Source: Actinomadura rayongensis (lineage in GTDB: Bacteria > Actinomycetota > Actinomycetes > Streptosporangiales > Streptosporangiaceae). From it: a stretch of DNA of 64,000 nucleotides. A program made the position numbers and the translations under genes. The notes under the pieces were generated by a model. It saw only the letters and a program-made list of their open reading frames with translations, was not told the origin of the DNA and made no database searches. Position 1 is the first letter of the stretch; every line of letters begins with the position of its first letter. The stretch spans positions 558,001 to 622,000 of the forward strand of contig NZ_WUTW01000002.1 in assembly GCF_009831215.1 (NCBI RefSeq). Reading direction: 5' to 3'. Shown in pieces: positions 1 to 8,922 of this stretch.

Positions 1-518
1 TGCGCGCGTTCGCCCGGCTCGCCGACCTGCCCGACCTGCGGCTGGTGATCTGCGCGTCCGTCCCGGCCCGGCGCGCCAAGCCGGTGCGGCGGCTCGCCGA
101 ACGGCTCGGCGTCGCCGACCGGATCGACTGGCACCACACGCTCCCCCACCCCGAGGTCGCGGCCTGGCTCGCGCACGCCGAGGCGTCGATCGCGCCGCTG
201 ACGGGCTGCGCGCGCAACGTCGAGCAGGGCTGCGCGCCGCTGAAGGTGCTGGAGTCGATGGCGGCGGGCGTGCCGGTCGTCGCGTCGGACCTGCCCGCCG
301 TGCGGGAGCTGATGGCGGGCGGCGAGCACGGACGGCTCGTCCCGGCGGACCGTCCCGCCGAGCTGGCGCGCGCCGTCCGGATCCTCCTGGAATACCCGGC
401 CGAGGCGCGCGCGATGGGCGTCCGTGGGCGCGAACACATCCGTTCTGGCCTGACTTGGACGCATTCGCTCGCGAAACTCGGTGCCGTTTACCGTACGCTC
501 GCATCCGGCACGGAGTGA
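1..518 (+). CDS. GT4-family glycosyltransferase, C-terminal part (5' truncated by window)
   Basis: The reading frame is open from base 3 and ends at TGA 516-518, so only the C-terminal 170 or so residues are present. They carry the nucleotide-sugar-binding half of a GT-B fold. The run EQGCAPLKVLESMAAGVPVV followed by ASDLPAVRELM is the usual GT4 donor-site signature, in which the Glu of the KVLE turn contacts the sugar nucleotide. Family knowledge predicts a retaining glycosyltransferase acting on a lipid- or wall-linked glycan in the cytoplasm; donor and acceptor cannot be read from this fragment. It is the first visible gene of a (+) operon in which the next four genes nearly abut or overlap by a few bases, which points to a shared glycan pathway. 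Confidence 0.85.
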   Translation, partial: RAFARLADLPDLRLVICASVPARRAKPVRRLAERLGVADRIDWHHTLPHPEVAAWLAHAEASIAPLTGCARNVEQGCAPLKVLESMAAGVPVVASDLPAVRELMAGGEHGRLVPADRPAELARAVRILLEYPAEARAMGVRGREHIRSGLTWTHSLAKLGAVYRTLASGTE

Positions 519-519
519 G

Positions 520-1254
520 GTGGTCTGGGGCGTGTTCTACCGCAAGCAGAAGGCCGCGCTGGCGCGGTTCCATCCCCTTCACCAGGCGCTGGTGCACGAA
601 CACCGTCTGTCGGTGACGCTGCCCCGCGACGCCTGGGAACCGCTCATCCAGAGCTGCGCGCAGCACCGGGCGCACATCCGCCGCCGCAAGTGGGCGCTGC
701 CGGACGAGGTGCCGCTCGTGCTCGTGCCGCTGGTGCGCGTCCTGTCCCGCGACCTCCGCCGCACCGGGACGATCGGCGTCACCGCCGACCTCACCGGCCC
801 CGAGGCCGCCGGCAAGGCCGGGCCGCAGCAGAGCCTCCAGGTGCGCCGTCCGATCCGGCGCGTGCTGCAGTGGTACGCGTTCGACCCGTGGCTCGCCGTC
901 CGCGCCGAGCTGCGCGACGGCTCCACGCTCGACATCGCCGTCGTGGACCGCGTCCGGTTCCGCAAGATCACCAAGACCAACCCGCGCGGCAAGATCAAGA
1001 CGAAGACCAAGTCCAAGACGCTGCGGGTCATCACGGTCACGCGGCGGCTGCCGAAGGGCGCGGTGCTGACCCGTCCCGCGTCGCCGCCGCCCCCGTGGAT
1101 CCGGGTGCGGATCAAGGACGGCCCGCGCCCGGTGATCCGGCTGCGCGCGCGGATCCCGAACGCGCCCCGCTCGTCCGGGCTGCCGAACCACATCCTGCAC
1201 CTGTCGGCCGAGGCGTTCCGGTGGACGGCGCCGCAGGCGAGGAGGGCGTCGTGA
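520..1254 (+). CDS. uncharacterised basic protein in glycosyltransferase operon
   Basis: This is a 244-aa protein that I do not recognise. The GTG start at 520 lies just after the stop of the upstream gene and follows GGAG at 512-515. A second GTG at 532, behind GTGAGG, is an equally possible start. The protein has no membrane segment or signal peptide and is rich in Arg and Lys. Near residues 150-175 it has a striking Lys/Thr-rich stretch (KITKTNPRGKIKTKTKSKT) that could bind nucleic acid or an anionic glycan. Predicted beta-strands alternate with charged turns. Its stop overlaps the next start as GTGA, implying translational coupling with the zinc-ribbon-like protein. Location suggests a role in surface-glycan work, but this is context only. 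Confidence 0.7.
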   Translation: MVWGVFYRKQKAALARFHPLHQALVHEHRLSVTLPRDAWEPLIQSCAQHRAHIRRRKWALPDEVPLVLVPLVRVLSRDLRRTGTIGVTADLTGPEAAGKAGPQQSLQVRRPIRRVLQWYAFDPWLAVRAELRDGSTLDIAVVDRVRFRKITKTNPRGKIKTKTKSKTLRVITVTRRLPKGAVLTRPASPPPPWIRVRIKDGPRPVIRLRARIPNAPRSSGLPNHILHLSAEAFRWTAPQARRAS

Positions 1255-1604
1255 ACCCCTGCACCGTGACGACCGGGTTCTTCCTGCTGCGCGGCTGCGG
1301 CCGTCCGGCCGTGGCGGGCTGCGCGCGGTGCGGACGCGGGCTGTGCCAGGGCCACGCCGCGCAGAACGGCGGCATCTGCCCGGAGTGCTCGGCGCCCGCG
1401 ACCGAGGACTTCTACCACCCGTATTGGACCGACGGTTATCGCCGCCGGTACTACACCGAGAGCGCCAGCGCCTACAACGACCCGTACTGGTACTCGACGT
1501 TCGACACCTACGACCGGGGCGCGTTCGACCAGGGCGGCGACTGGGCGTCCGGCGGCGGGGACTTCGACGGCGACTTCGACGGCTCGGACTTCGTGGACTC
1601 CTGA
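1251..1604 (+). CDS. small Cys-rich zinc-ribbon-like protein with acidic tail
   Basis: This is a 117-aa protein starting at GTG 1251, which overlaps the previous stop by four bases. Residues from about 15 to 47 hold six Cys and one His in pairs (RGCGRP, CARCGRGLCQGH, CPEC), a spacing typical of a B-box or double zinc ribbon. The middle is Tyr-rich (repeated DPYWYST-like runs) and the C-terminus is a low-complexity Gly/Asp/Phe tail (GDFDGDFDGSDF). I see no transmembrane segment. Zn-ribbon modules of this kind usually mediate protein contacts. The gene is locked between glycosyltransferases by overlapping start and stop codons, so co-translation is likely. No specific family can be named with confidence. 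Confidence 0.75.
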   Translation: MNPCTVTTGFFLLRGCGRPAVAGCARCGRGLCQGHAAQNGGICPECSAPATEDFYHPYWTDGYRRRYYTESASAYNDPYWYSTFDTYDRGAFDQGGDWASGGGDFDGDFDGSDFVDS

Positions 1605-2695
1605 TGCGGGTCCTCTGGGTCACCGAGCACTATCCGCCGAGCAAGGGCGGCATGGCCGAGTCGTGCGACCGGATCGTCCGGGGGCTGCGCGGCGCGGGCG
1701 TCGCGGTGGACGTCGCGCACCTCACCCGCCGCGCCCGGCCGTGGCGGACCGAGCGCGAGCACGGCGGGCTGCTGATCACCGCGCCGCTCGCCGACGATCC
1801 CGAGCACGCCCTGCGGCGGCTGCTGACGGCCGTCGACGGGCCGTACACGCACGTGGCGGCGTTCGGCGGGATCTACGCGCTGCTGGCCGGTCCCGTCCTC
1901 GCGTCGCTGCTCTCCGCGCGGCTGATCACTCTGCTGCGCGGCAACGACCTGGACACCGGCGCGTTCTCGGTGCGGCGGCGTCCGGTGCTGACGGACGCGC
2001 TGCGTGCGTCGGCGCGGGTCTGCGTCGTTGCGCGGTCGCATATTCCGCTGGTGCGGGCTCTGGCGCCGGACTGTGCGGTCACGTTCGTCGCCAACAGCGT
2101 GGACACCGCGCAATGGCAGGTGCTGCCGTCCGAACGGTCGCAGGCTGCGGCGTGGCGCAGTGAGCACGTCGCGGACGGACGGCGCACGCTCGGGCTCATC
2201 GGGCAGCTCAAGAGCAAGAAGGGCGTCGGGTTCCTGCTGGACGCGCTGCACGCCTCGGGGCACGCCGCCCGGTTCCATCTCGTGCTGGTCGGGGAGCTGG
2301 AGGAGAGCGTGCTCGCGCGGCTGGACGTCCCGCACACGCACCTGCCGTTCCGCGAGCGCTACGACCTGCCGCCGGTCTACGCGGCGTGCGACCTCGTCGC
2401 GCTGCCGTCCTTCTACGACGGGATGCCGAACGTGGCGCTGGAGGCGGCGGCGCTCGGCGTGCCGCTGCTGGCGTCGGACGCGGGCGGCCTCGCCGACGTC
2501 GCCGACGACGGGATCGGCTTCACCTTCCGCGCCGGGGACGCGCACGGCTGCCGCGCCGCGCTGGACCGGGCGGCCCGCGCCACGGACGCCGAGCTGGCCA
2601 AGCTCGGCGCTGCGGCGGCCGAGCGGGTCGCGCGGGACTTCGCGCCCGCCGCCGAGACCGCCGGCTACCAGGCCGTCCTCACCGAGACCCTGTGA
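1604..2695 (+). CDS. GT4-family glycosyltransferase
   Basis: This is a 363-aa protein. The start ATG 1604 overlaps the preceding TGA as TGATG. The N-terminal half begins MRVLWVTEHYPPSKGGMAES, the classic GT4 acceptor-domain opening with its Gly-rich loop. The C-terminal half has GLIGQLKSKKGVGFLLDAL and the donor motif PSFYDGMPNVALEAAALGVP with the catalytic-site Glu. Length and fold fit a complete GT-B retaining enzyme. No membrane segment is present, so it is cytoplasmic or peripheral. It sits between a zinc-ribbon-like protein and a further GT-B-like protein, each sharing four or fewer bases with it. Sugar and acceptor specificity cannot be deduced. Confidence 0.9.
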   Translation: MRVLWVTEHYPPSKGGMAESCDRIVRGLRGAGVAVDVAHLTRRARPWRTEREHGGLLITAPLADDPEHALRRLLTAVDGPYTHVAAFGGIYALLAGPVLASLLSARLITLLRGNDLDTGAFSVRRRPVLTDALRASARVCVVARSHIPLVRALAPDCAVTFVANSVDTAQWQVLPSERSQAAAWRSEHVADGRRTLGLIGQLKSKKGVGFLLDALHASGHAARFHLVLVGELEESVLARLDVPHTHLPFRERYDLPPVYAACDLVALPSFYDGMPNVALEAAALGVPLLASDAGGLADVADDGIGFTFRAGDAHGCRAALDRAARATDAELAKLGAAAAERVARDFAPAAETAGYQAVLTETL

Positions 2696-3546
2696 TCCTC
2701 TGCTACGCCGAAGGGGACGGGCTGGGGCATCTCACCCGCGTCCGGGCCTTTCTCCACACGACCGGCCGCACCGGCCCCGTCACCTACCGCACGACGTCAC
2801 CCTTCGCCTCCGACCCACGCGTCATCGTCCCGGCGCCCTCGGGCGAGTTCGCCGTCGGAGCCGTCGGGGGCGCCGCGTCGGGCCTCCCGGCCGAGAACGT
2901 CGCCGCAGCCGTGGGTTCGGGCGCCCGGGACGAGTTCGTGGTCGACGCCTTCCCCGCCGGGCGGCACGGCGAACTGAGCGCCGCCGACGTCCCGCGCGGC
3001 GCCCGGACGATCCACCTCGCGCGGCTGCTGCGCTGGGACGTCTACCGCGAGCGCCTGCCCACCGATCCGATCCGCTACGACCGGACGTACGTGCTGGAGG
3101 ACCTGGACACCGCGCACCTGGCGTACCTGCGGTCGGTGTCGGACGAGGTGCTGCCCCTCGTCCTGCGCGACCCGCCCGCGCCGCCGGCGTGCGAACCGGT
3201 GCGGGGCTGGCTGCTCGTCCACTCGGGCCCGGACGCCGAGATCCTCGAACTCACCGCGTACGCACTGGACATGGCCGCCGTGGAGGGCGTCGCGCCGGAC
3301 ATGACGCTGGTGGCGCCGCGCCGTCCGGACGGCCTCCCGCCCGGGATCGCCCACCGCGACGCCTACCCGGCGTGGCCGCTCGCGGCGGACGCGGACCGGA
3401 TCGTCACGGCGGCCGGGTTCAACGCCGTCCGGCAGTTCGCGCCATGGCGGGAACGGCACCGGATGCTGCCGTTCCCGCGCACGCTGGACGACCAGTTCGC
3501 GCGGGCGCGTCAGGCCCGCAGCCTGGGCAGCACCTCGGCGCCGTAG
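2692..3546 (+). CDS. GT-B-like (MurG/UGT-type) glycosyltransferase, putative
   Basis: This is a 284-aa protein starting at GTG 2692 with a GTGA overlap onto the previous gene. It opens VILCYAEGDGLGHLTR, resembling the Gly-His acceptor loop of MurG/UGT-type transferases. It closes with a donor-site-like run (TAAGFNAVRQFAPWRERHRM, then PFPRTLDDQFARAR) that resembles the UGT end motif. It is shorter than typical two-domain enzymes (about 380 aa), and the middle is poorly conserved to my eye, so it may be a divergent or accessory member. It is the last gene of the glycan operon. Its 3' end overlaps the convergent F420 oxidoreductase gene by 37 bases. Confidence 0.65.
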   Translation: MILCYAEGDGLGHLTRVRAFLHTTGRTGPVTYRTTSPFASDPRVIVPAPSGEFAVGAVGGAASGLPAENVAAAVGSGARDEFVVDAFPAGRHGELSAADVPRGARTIHLARLLRWDVYRERLPTDPIRYDRTYVLEDLDTAHLAYLRSVSDEVLPLVLRDPPAPPACEPVRGWLLVHSGPDAEILELTAYALDMAAVEGVAPDMTLVAPRRPDGLPPGIAHRDAYPAWPLAADADRIVTAAGFNAVRQFAPWRERHRMLPFPRTLDDQFARARQARSLGSTSAP

Positions 3547-4466
3547 AACTTGAAGAACGCGTCCTGGTCCGGGCCGATCTGGTTGATGTAGACCTCCTCG
3601 AACCCGGCGTTCGTGAACTCCTCGACGGCCGCGATATGCCGGTCGAGGTCCGGTCCGCACGGGACGTTCTGCTTGACGCGGTCCACGGTGACCAGCTCAC
3701 TGACCTGTTCGAAGTGCCGGGGCTGCTTCAGCACCTGCAACGCCTCACCGGGCACCTGCTCGTTGCGCCACAGGCGATGCGCGGTAGCGGCGCACTCGTC
3801 CTCGTCCGGGCCGTAGCACGCCTTGAACCCACCGGCGACGATCTTGCCCTCGCCGCCCTCGTCCCGGAACAACCGAACGGCGTCGGCGTCGGGGAACGTG
3901 GAGATCAGGCCGTCCGCCAGCCGCGCGGCCATCGAGATCGCCTTCGGCCCGTACGCGGACATCAGGATCGGCGGCGGATCGTCCGGGACGGTGTAGAGCC
4001 GCGCCGTCTCCACCGTGAAGTGCCGTCCCCGGTGCGAGATCTGCCGCCCGCCGTGGAGCGCTCGGATGATCTCGACGGCCTCCTCCAGCATCTCCAGCCG
4101 CTCGGCCGCCGACGGCCAGCGCTCCCCGGTGATGTGCTCGTTCAGCGCCTCACCCGTCCCGACGCCGAGCCGGAACGTCCCGCCCGTCATCACCTGGGAC
4201 GTCGCGGCGGCCTGCGCCACGATCGCCGGGTGGTACCGAACGGTCGGGCACGTCACCGCCGTCGTCACCGGGATTGACACCACCTGCGACAACGCCCCGA
4301 TCACTGACCACACGAACGGCGACTCGCCCTGCTCGGGCAGCCAGGGATGAAAGTGGTCGGAGATCCACAGCGCCTCGAACCCGGCGTCCTCGGCGAGCTG
4401 CGCCTGCCGGATCAGCTCGTCCGGCCGGTGCTCCTCACAGTTCAGCGTGTACCCGAAAACAGTCAT
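3510..4466 (-). CDS. LLM-class F420-dependent oxidoreductase (G6PD-like)
   Basis: This is a 318-aa protein from ATG 4466. It has the TIM-barrel signature of the luciferase-like F420 family: FGYTLNCEEHRPDELIRQA at the N-terminus, GFEALWISDHFHPW with the conserved His of the active site, and FRLGVGTGEALNEH in the middle. The pattern most resembles the subgroup related to F420-dependent glucose-6-phosphate dehydrogenase. It should use reduced or oxidised coenzyme F420 for a two-electron transfer in the cytosol; the substrate is unknown. It stands alone on the minus strand and its end overlaps the convergent glycan operon. F420 enzymes are typical of actinomycetes and support the taxonomic guess. 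Confidence 0.9.
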   Translation of the reverse strand: MTVFGYTLNCEEHRPDELIRQAQLAEDAGFEALWISDHFHPWLPEQGESPFVWSVIGALSQVVSIPVTTAVTCPTVRYHPAIVAQAAATSQVMTGGTFRLGVGTGEALNEHITGERWPSAAERLEMLEEAVEIIRALHGGRQISHRGRHFTVETARLYTVPDDPPPILMSAYGPKAISMAARLADGLISTFPDADAVRLFRDEGGEGKIVAGGFKACYGPDEDECAATAHRLWRNEQVPGEALQVLKQPRHFEQVSELVTVDRVKQNVPCGPDLDRHIAAVEEFTNAGFEEVYINQIGPDQDAFFKFYGAEVLPRLRA

Positions 4467-4639
4467 GCCGCCCGCCTACCCCGCCCGCGCGCCCCCAACT
4501 GTCCCCACAAGGCAAAACCGCGCCGACCCGGTCGGCGCGGCAACGGTGCTCGCCCCCGCAGACGCGCCACGACCGCCGGTCCGGCCGCCGCCCGCGGACC
4601 CGCACGGACGCCGGGCCGGGCCCGGCGGCCTGGGCGCGG

Positions 4640-4861
4640 TCAGCGGGCGCGGGCGCCGGCTCGTAGGCGTTCGGGGTCGATTTCGCGGGCCGGGTAGCGC
4701 CGCAGGTATTCGGTCTCCAGTTGCTCGGTGCGGGACGTGTGCTCGGCGAGGGCGTCGTCGCTGCCGTGCCGGAGCGTGTCCGTCCGCGTCGCGTGCAGGT
4801 GGGCCAGCTCGCGGAAGAGGTCGTCGTCGTGCAGGCGGGACGCGTCGATTCCGGTACTCAT
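4640..4861 (-). CDS. small conserved protein (DUF6158-like)
   Basis: This is a 73-aa charged protein from ATG 4861: MSTGIDASRLHDDDLFRELA, then HLHATRTDTLRHGS. It is predicted to be almost wholly alpha-helical with no membrane segment. From memory it matches short actinobacterial proteins grouped as DUF6158, whose function is not known. It lies 17 bases upstream of the end of the next minus-strand gene order (PAP2/kinase fusion ending 4879), so the two may be co-transcribed with this one downstream. A 173-base gap between it and the F420 enzyme shows no gene. Confidence 0.65.
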   Translation of the reverse strand: MSTGIDASRLHDDDLFRELAHLHATRTDTLRHGSDDALAEHTSRTEQLETEYLRRYPAREIDPERLRAGARAR

Positions 4862-4878
4862 GGCGCCCGCCTACCCGA

Positions 4879-6450
4879 TCACTCCGCCGCGAATCCGCGC
4901 CGAGGGCGGCAGAACACCCGCAGCTGGCCCGGGTACTTGCCGAACTCGATCGCGGACGGCACCGTCGACACCTCGCCGTCGCGCGCCAGGCGCAGCCCGC
5001 CGGGCGGGGCCACGACGTCCAGCACGTCGGTCTTCCACTGCCGGTAGCCGGGCACCGCGCGCAGATGGCCGAGCAGGACGGACGCGACCGCGCGCAGCCG
5101 GGGCAGCCGCCCGCCCGCGAGGACGAGCCGGACGTCCAAGCGCCCGTCGTCCAGCCGCTTGCGCCACGTCGGGGCCGGGCCGCGCGAACCGAACGAGCAG
5201 TTGCCCACGAAGCCCAGCCAGACGCTAACCGGACGGCCGCCGACCCGCATGTCCACGGGCTGGGCGTGCCGCAGCGTCCGCGTCGCCGCGACGGCCAGCG
5301 CCGCCCACTTGCCGAGCCGTCCCTCCAGCCGCTCGCGCCGGTCGACCAGCTCGGGGTAGGCGCCGAAGCTCGCCGTGTTCAGGAACAGCAGGTCCTCCTC
5401 GCCGCCGTTGGCCGGGGCCGCGAACGCCACGTCCGCGCGGCCGAGGCAGCCCTCCCGGTACGCCGCGACGGCGTCGGTGGGGTGTTCGAGACCGAGGGCG
5501 CGGGCGAAGTGGTCGAACGTCCCGCCGGGGACGGGCAGAAGCGGAACACGGTTCCGCAAGGCCGCGCGGGCGCCCACGTTGACCGTCCCGTCGCCGCCGA
5601 TCACGGCCAGCACCTCGGCGCGGGCGGCGGCCTCGTCCAGGACCTTCGCCAGGTCGTCGCCGCCCTCCGGCCGGACGATCTCCGCCGCGGGGAACTCGCG
5701 TTCCACGAGGTCCAGGGCGAGTTCGCCGGACGTCGGCAGCAGCCCCGCGCCGTTGTCCCCCGAGCCGCCGTTCACCACGACGACCATGCCCTGGCCGTCC
5801 GGAGCGATCTTCACGCGTTCACGGCCCGTCCGGGCGACCTCGGCCACCGCCGGGCGCGCGGGCCAGACCAGCCGCGTCCCCGCCCCGGCCAGCGCGCCGA
5901 GCGCCAGGCCCGCCAGCACGTCCCCCGGATAGTGCGCGCCCGTGTAGACGCGGGAGAACGCGACCGCCGCCGCCGTCGCCGCGACCGGCACCGCCACCCG
6001 CGCCGGGGCCTCCAGCGCCACGCCCGTCGCGAACGCCGCCGCCGACGCCGAGTGCCCCGATGGGAACGCGTGCGACGACGGAGGCCGCCACCGCACCCGC
6101 CGCGTCGGCACCAGATCCAGCACCGGCCGGCGCCGCCGGAACGCCTGCTTGCCGAGCAGGTTCACCACCGGGCTCGCCACCGCGATGCCGAGCACCCCGC
6201 GCAGCGCCGCCCGCCGCAGGCCCGCCCGGCGCGTCGCCGCGAGGCCCGCGGCAGTCCCGAACCAGAGGACGCCGTGGTCCGCCGTCCGCGACAGCACCGG
6301 CAGCACGTGCTCCAGGCCCGACAGCCGCGCCGCCGCGACCCGCTCGAAAGCGCGCCGGTCCAGGTCCGCCGCCAGCCGCAACCCGCGCGGCCCGCCGTTC
6401 CGTCCGTTGTTTCGCCACATGGTCCGGGGTATCCCCGGGACGTGCGACAT
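4879..6450 (-). CDS. bifunctional PAP2 phosphatase / diacylglycerol-kinase-family protein
   Basis: This is a 523-aa fusion. The N-terminal part (about residues 45-195) is a PAP2-type membrane phosphatase: KQAFRRRRP near 101-109, PSGHS at 130-134 and SRVYTGAHYPGD near 166-176 supply all three PAP2 motifs, between hydrophobic helices. The C-terminal part (about 210-523) is a DAGK/LCB5-type lipid kinase with VVVVNGGSGDN and the nucleotide loop GGDGTVN. Such fusions are common in actinobacteria and are thought to act on phospholipid or undecaprenyl-type lipids at the membrane. I chose ATG 6450; ATG 6420 and an in-frame TTG at 6468 are alternatives. It diverges from the polysaccharide exporter, which fits a role in lipid-linked glycan turnover. 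Confidence 0.88.
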   Translation of the reverse strand: MSHVPGIPRTMWRNNGRNGGPRGLRLAADLDRRAFERVAAARLSGLEHVLPVLSRTADHGVLWFGTAAGLAATRRAGLRRAALRGVLGIAVASPVVNLLGKQAFRRRRPVLDLVPTRRVRWRPPSSHAFPSGHSASAAAFATGVALEAPARVAVPVAATAAAVAFSRVYTGAHYPGDVLAGLALGALAGAGTRLVWPARPAVAEVARTGRERVKIAPDGQGMVVVVNGGSGDNGAGLLPTSGELALDLVEREFPAAEIVRPEGGDDLAKVLDEAAARAEVLAVIGGDGTVNVGARAALRNRVPLLPVPGGTFDHFARALGLEHPTDAVAAYREGCLGRADVAFAAPANGGEEDLLFLNTASFGAYPELVDRRERLEGRLGKWAALAVAATRTLRHAQPVDMRVGGRPVSVWLGFVGNCSFGSRGPAPTWRKRLDDGRLDVRLVLAGGRLPRLRAVASVLLGHLRAVPGYRQWKTDVLDVVAPPGGLRLARDGEVSTVPSAIEFGKYPGQLRVFCRPRRGFAAE

Positions 6451-6529
6451 GATTCCCGTAGATCTCAATCCGGCCGTACATGCGGGTGAACGTCACGGGA
6501 AGGAGACGGACTGCAATAGGCTTCGCGAC

Positions 6530-7504
6530 ATGAGTCACCGGGAACCGCTCGGCGCCTCCTCCGGCGAGCCGGTCGCCACCATCAGCGACCCGGCTCCGTG
6601 GAATGGCGCGGGCAGTGCGTCGCTGGCGGAGTTCGCCGCCCAGCACGGACTTCGGCAGAGCGCGGCGCGGCCGAAGCCGCTCGCCTACGTCAAGGCGCTC
6701 TGGCAGCGGCGGACGTTCATCTGGAACCTCGCCAGCGCCAAGACCGCGGCCACCTACAGCGGCTCACGACTCGGCCAGGTGTGGCAGATCCTGACCCCGC
6801 TGCTCAACGCCGGGGTCTACTACCTGATCTTCGGTCTGCTGCTCGGGCAGAACAAGAACATCCACAACTATCCGGCGTTTCTGATCACCGGCGTCTTCGT
6901 CTTCACGTTCACGCAGCGGTCGCTGAGCGCGGGAGCCCGGTCGATCGGCAACAACATGTCGCTGATCCGCGCTTTGCACTTCCCCCGCGCGACGCTCCCG
7001 CTGGCCTACGTGATCATGGAGCTGCAGCAACTCCTGATCTCGATGGGCGTCCTCATCGTGATCGTGCTCATCACCGGCGAGCCGCCCAGTCTTCAATGGC
7101 TGACCCTCTTTCCGGCACTTGTTCTTCAACTGATATTCAACATCGGCATCAGCATGATGGTCGCGCGGCTCGGCGCGTTCATCCAGGACGTCCAGCAGCT
7201 CCTGCCGTTCATCACCCGCACCTGGCTGTACTTCTCCGGCGTCTTCTTCATGATCGCCGAGCGGGTGGACAGCATCACCAAGCACGGGCACCACTGGATC
7301 GGGCGGATCTTCGAGGCCAACCCGGCCGCCGTGTTCATCGAACTCGTCCGGTTCGCGCTGCTGGAGACCTATCACAAGGACGCGGCCAAATATCATCTGG
7401 ACCACGGCCTCATGTGGCTGTACGCGGTGATCTGGGCGGTCGTCGCCTTCGTCGGCGGGTTCTGGTACTTCTACCGGGCGGAGGAGAGGTATGGCCGTGG
7501 CTAA
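6530..7504 (+). CDS. polysaccharide/polyol-phosphate ABC exporter permease (Wzm/TagG type)
   Basis: This is a 324-aa protein from ATG 6530. After a roughly 75-residue cytoplasmic N-terminus there are about six hydrophobic helices (for example AGVYYLIFGLLLG, ELQQLLISMGVLIVIVLI and WLYAVIWAVVAFVGGFWYF). The motif SRLGQVWQILTPLLNAG is the interfacial helix typical of ABC-2 glycan permeases. It should form the membrane channel that exports a lipid-linked polysaccharide or teichoic-acid-like polymer. The ATPase gene overlaps its end by 14 bases. The nearest purine-rich stretch (GGAAGGAGACGG) is about 20 bases upstream of the ATG, so a slightly different start is possible. Confidence 0.9.
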   Translation: MSHREPLGASSGEPVATISDPAPWNGAGSASLAEFAAQHGLRQSAARPKPLAYVKALWQRRTFIWNLASAKTAATYSGSRLGQVWQILTPLLNAGVYYLIFGLLLGQNKNIHNYPAFLITGVFVFTFTQRSLSAGARSIGNNMSLIRALHFPRATLPLAYVIMELQQLLISMGVLIVIVLITGEPPSLQWLTLFPALVLQLIFNIGISMMVARLGAFIQDVQQLLPFITRTWLYFSGVFFMIAERVDSITKHGHHWIGRIFEANPAAVFIELVRFALLETYHKDAAKYHLDHGLMWLYAVIWAVVAFVGGFWYFYRAEERYGRG

Positions 7505-8315
7505 GGCTTTGAAGGAGAGAGGCTCGGTGGCCGAAGCGCAGCCCGAGGTGCGCCCCGACCCGACACGCGAGCCCATCGTCGTCGTGGACGGCCTGCACAT
7601 CATCTACCGCGTCTACAGCGGAGGCGGTGGCAAGGGCAGCGCCGCGACCGCCCTGATGCGCATCATCAAGCGGGAGAACCGGCCGCAGACGAAGGAGGTC
7701 CACGCCGTCAAGGGCGTGTCCTTCATCGCCTACCGGGGCGACGCGATCGGCATCGTCGGGACCAACGGGTCCGGCAAGTCCACCCTGCTGAAGGCCATCG
7801 CGGGCCTGCTGCCGCCCGCGCGCGGCGCCGTCTACACCGACGGCCAGCCGTCCCTGCTCGGCGTCAACGCCGCCCTCATGAAAGACCTCTCGGGCTCGCG
7901 CAACATCACGCTCGGCTGCCTGGCGATGGGCCTGTCGCCCGACGAGACCAAGGCCAGCTATGACGCGATCGTCAAGTTCGCCGACCTCAAGCCGGGGTTC
8001 ATCGACTACCCGATGAGCACCTACTCGTCCGGCATGGGCGCGCGGCTCCGGTTCGCCATCGCGGCGGCCCGCACCCACGACGTCCTGCTCATCGACGAGG
8101 CCCTCGCCACCGGCGACGCCAAGTTCAAGCGCCGCAGCAAGGCCAAGATCGACGAGCTGCGCGAGGACGCGGGCGCGGTCTTCCTCGTCGCGCACAACCT
8201 CGACGTCATCGAGGAGACCTGCAACCGGGTCATCTGGCTGGACGACGGCCGCGTCAAGATGGACGGCGACCCCGAAGAGGTCCTCGGCGCCTACACCGAG
8301 GCCACCGGAAAGTGA
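7491..8315 (+). CDS. polysaccharide/polyol-phosphate ABC exporter ATPase (Wzt/TagH type)
   Basis: This is a 274-aa protein starting at ATG 7491 inside the end of the permease gene. All ABC motifs are intact: Walker [10 protein letters not shown] (near residue 93), signature YSSGMGARL, Walker B VLLIDEAL and the H-loop Q/His region VFLVAHNL. The insertion before Walker A ([20 protein letters not shown]) is typical of the TagH/Wzt subgroup. No extra C-terminal carbohydrate-binding domain is present, so it resembles TagH rather than O-antigen Wzt with a substrate-recognition domain. It should power export of a lipid-linked glycan through the adjacent permease at the cytoplasmic membrane. Confidence 0.93.
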   Translation: MAVAKALKERGSVAEAQPEVRPDPTREPIVVVDGLHIIYRVYSGGGGKGSAATALMRIIKRENRPQTKEVHAVKGVSFIAYRGDAIGIVGTNGSGKSTLLKAIAGLLPPARGAVYTDGQPSLLGVNAALMKDLSGSRNITLGCLAMGLSPDETKASYDAIVKFADLKPGFIDYPMSTYSSGMGARLRFAIAAARTHDVLLIDEALATGDAKFKRRSKAKIDELREDAGAVFLVAHNLDVIEETCNRVIWLDDGRVKMDGDPEEVLGAYTEATGK

Positions 8316-8343
8316 CCACCACGTAAGGACGAGGAGGCCGCTC

Positions 8344-8859
8344 ATGCCCGCACCGCTGCCCGACGAGTACCTGCCGCAGGTTCCGTCCTTCACGCTGACC
8401 AGCACCGACATCGCCGAGGGCGCCACCCTCGCGGACGCGCACGTCTTCGACGACTGGGGCTTCACCGGCGGCAACACCTCGCCGCACCTCGCGTGGTCCG
8501 GCTTCCCGGCGGAGACCAAGAGCTTCGCGGTGACGTGCTACGACCCGGACGCCCCCACCGGCAGCGGCTTCTGGCACTGGGTCCTGTTCGACGTCCCGGC
8601 CACCGTCACCGAACTCCCCGCCGGCGCCGGCGCCCCCGACGCCAAGACGGGCGTCCACGCCCGCAACGACTACGGCCAGAAGGCGTTCGGCGGCGCCGCG
8701 CCCCCGCCCGGCCCGCCCCACCGCTACGTCTTCACCGTCCACGCCCTGGACGTCGAGTCCCTCGGCGTGGACTCCGACACGTCCCCCGCCGTGGTCGGCT
8801 TCAACATCACCGCCCACACCCTGGCCCGCGCCAAGCTCGTCGCCCTGTACGGCGTCTGA
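8344..8859 (+). CDS. YbhB/YbcL-family (PEBP, Raf-kinase-inhibitor-like) protein
   Basis: This is a 171-aa protein from ATG 8344, with GAGGAGG-like purines just upstream. It has the PEBP ligand-site motifs: [20 protein letters not shown] (the DPDxP loop followed by the HW motif) and [12 protein letters not shown]. Bacterial members are small soluble proteins of unclear function that may bind anions or phospholipid head groups. It lies 28 bases after the ATPase gene and may be read with it. A strong bidirectional hairpin follows and separates it from the convergent clpC. Confidence 0.92.
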   Translation: MPAPLPDEYLPQVPSFTLTSTDIAEGATLADAHVFDDWGFTGGNTSPHLAWSGFPAETKSFAVTCYDPDAPTGSGFWHWVLFDVPATVTELPAGAGAPDAKTGVHARNDYGQKAFGGAAPPPGPPHRYVFTVHALDVESLGVDSDTSPAVVGFNITAHTLARAKLVALYGV

Positions 8860-8922
8860 ATCCCGCCCAGGGGCGGGCGCCCCCCAGCAGTGCCTTCCCC
8901 GTCGGGCGGGGGTGGGAATGCG

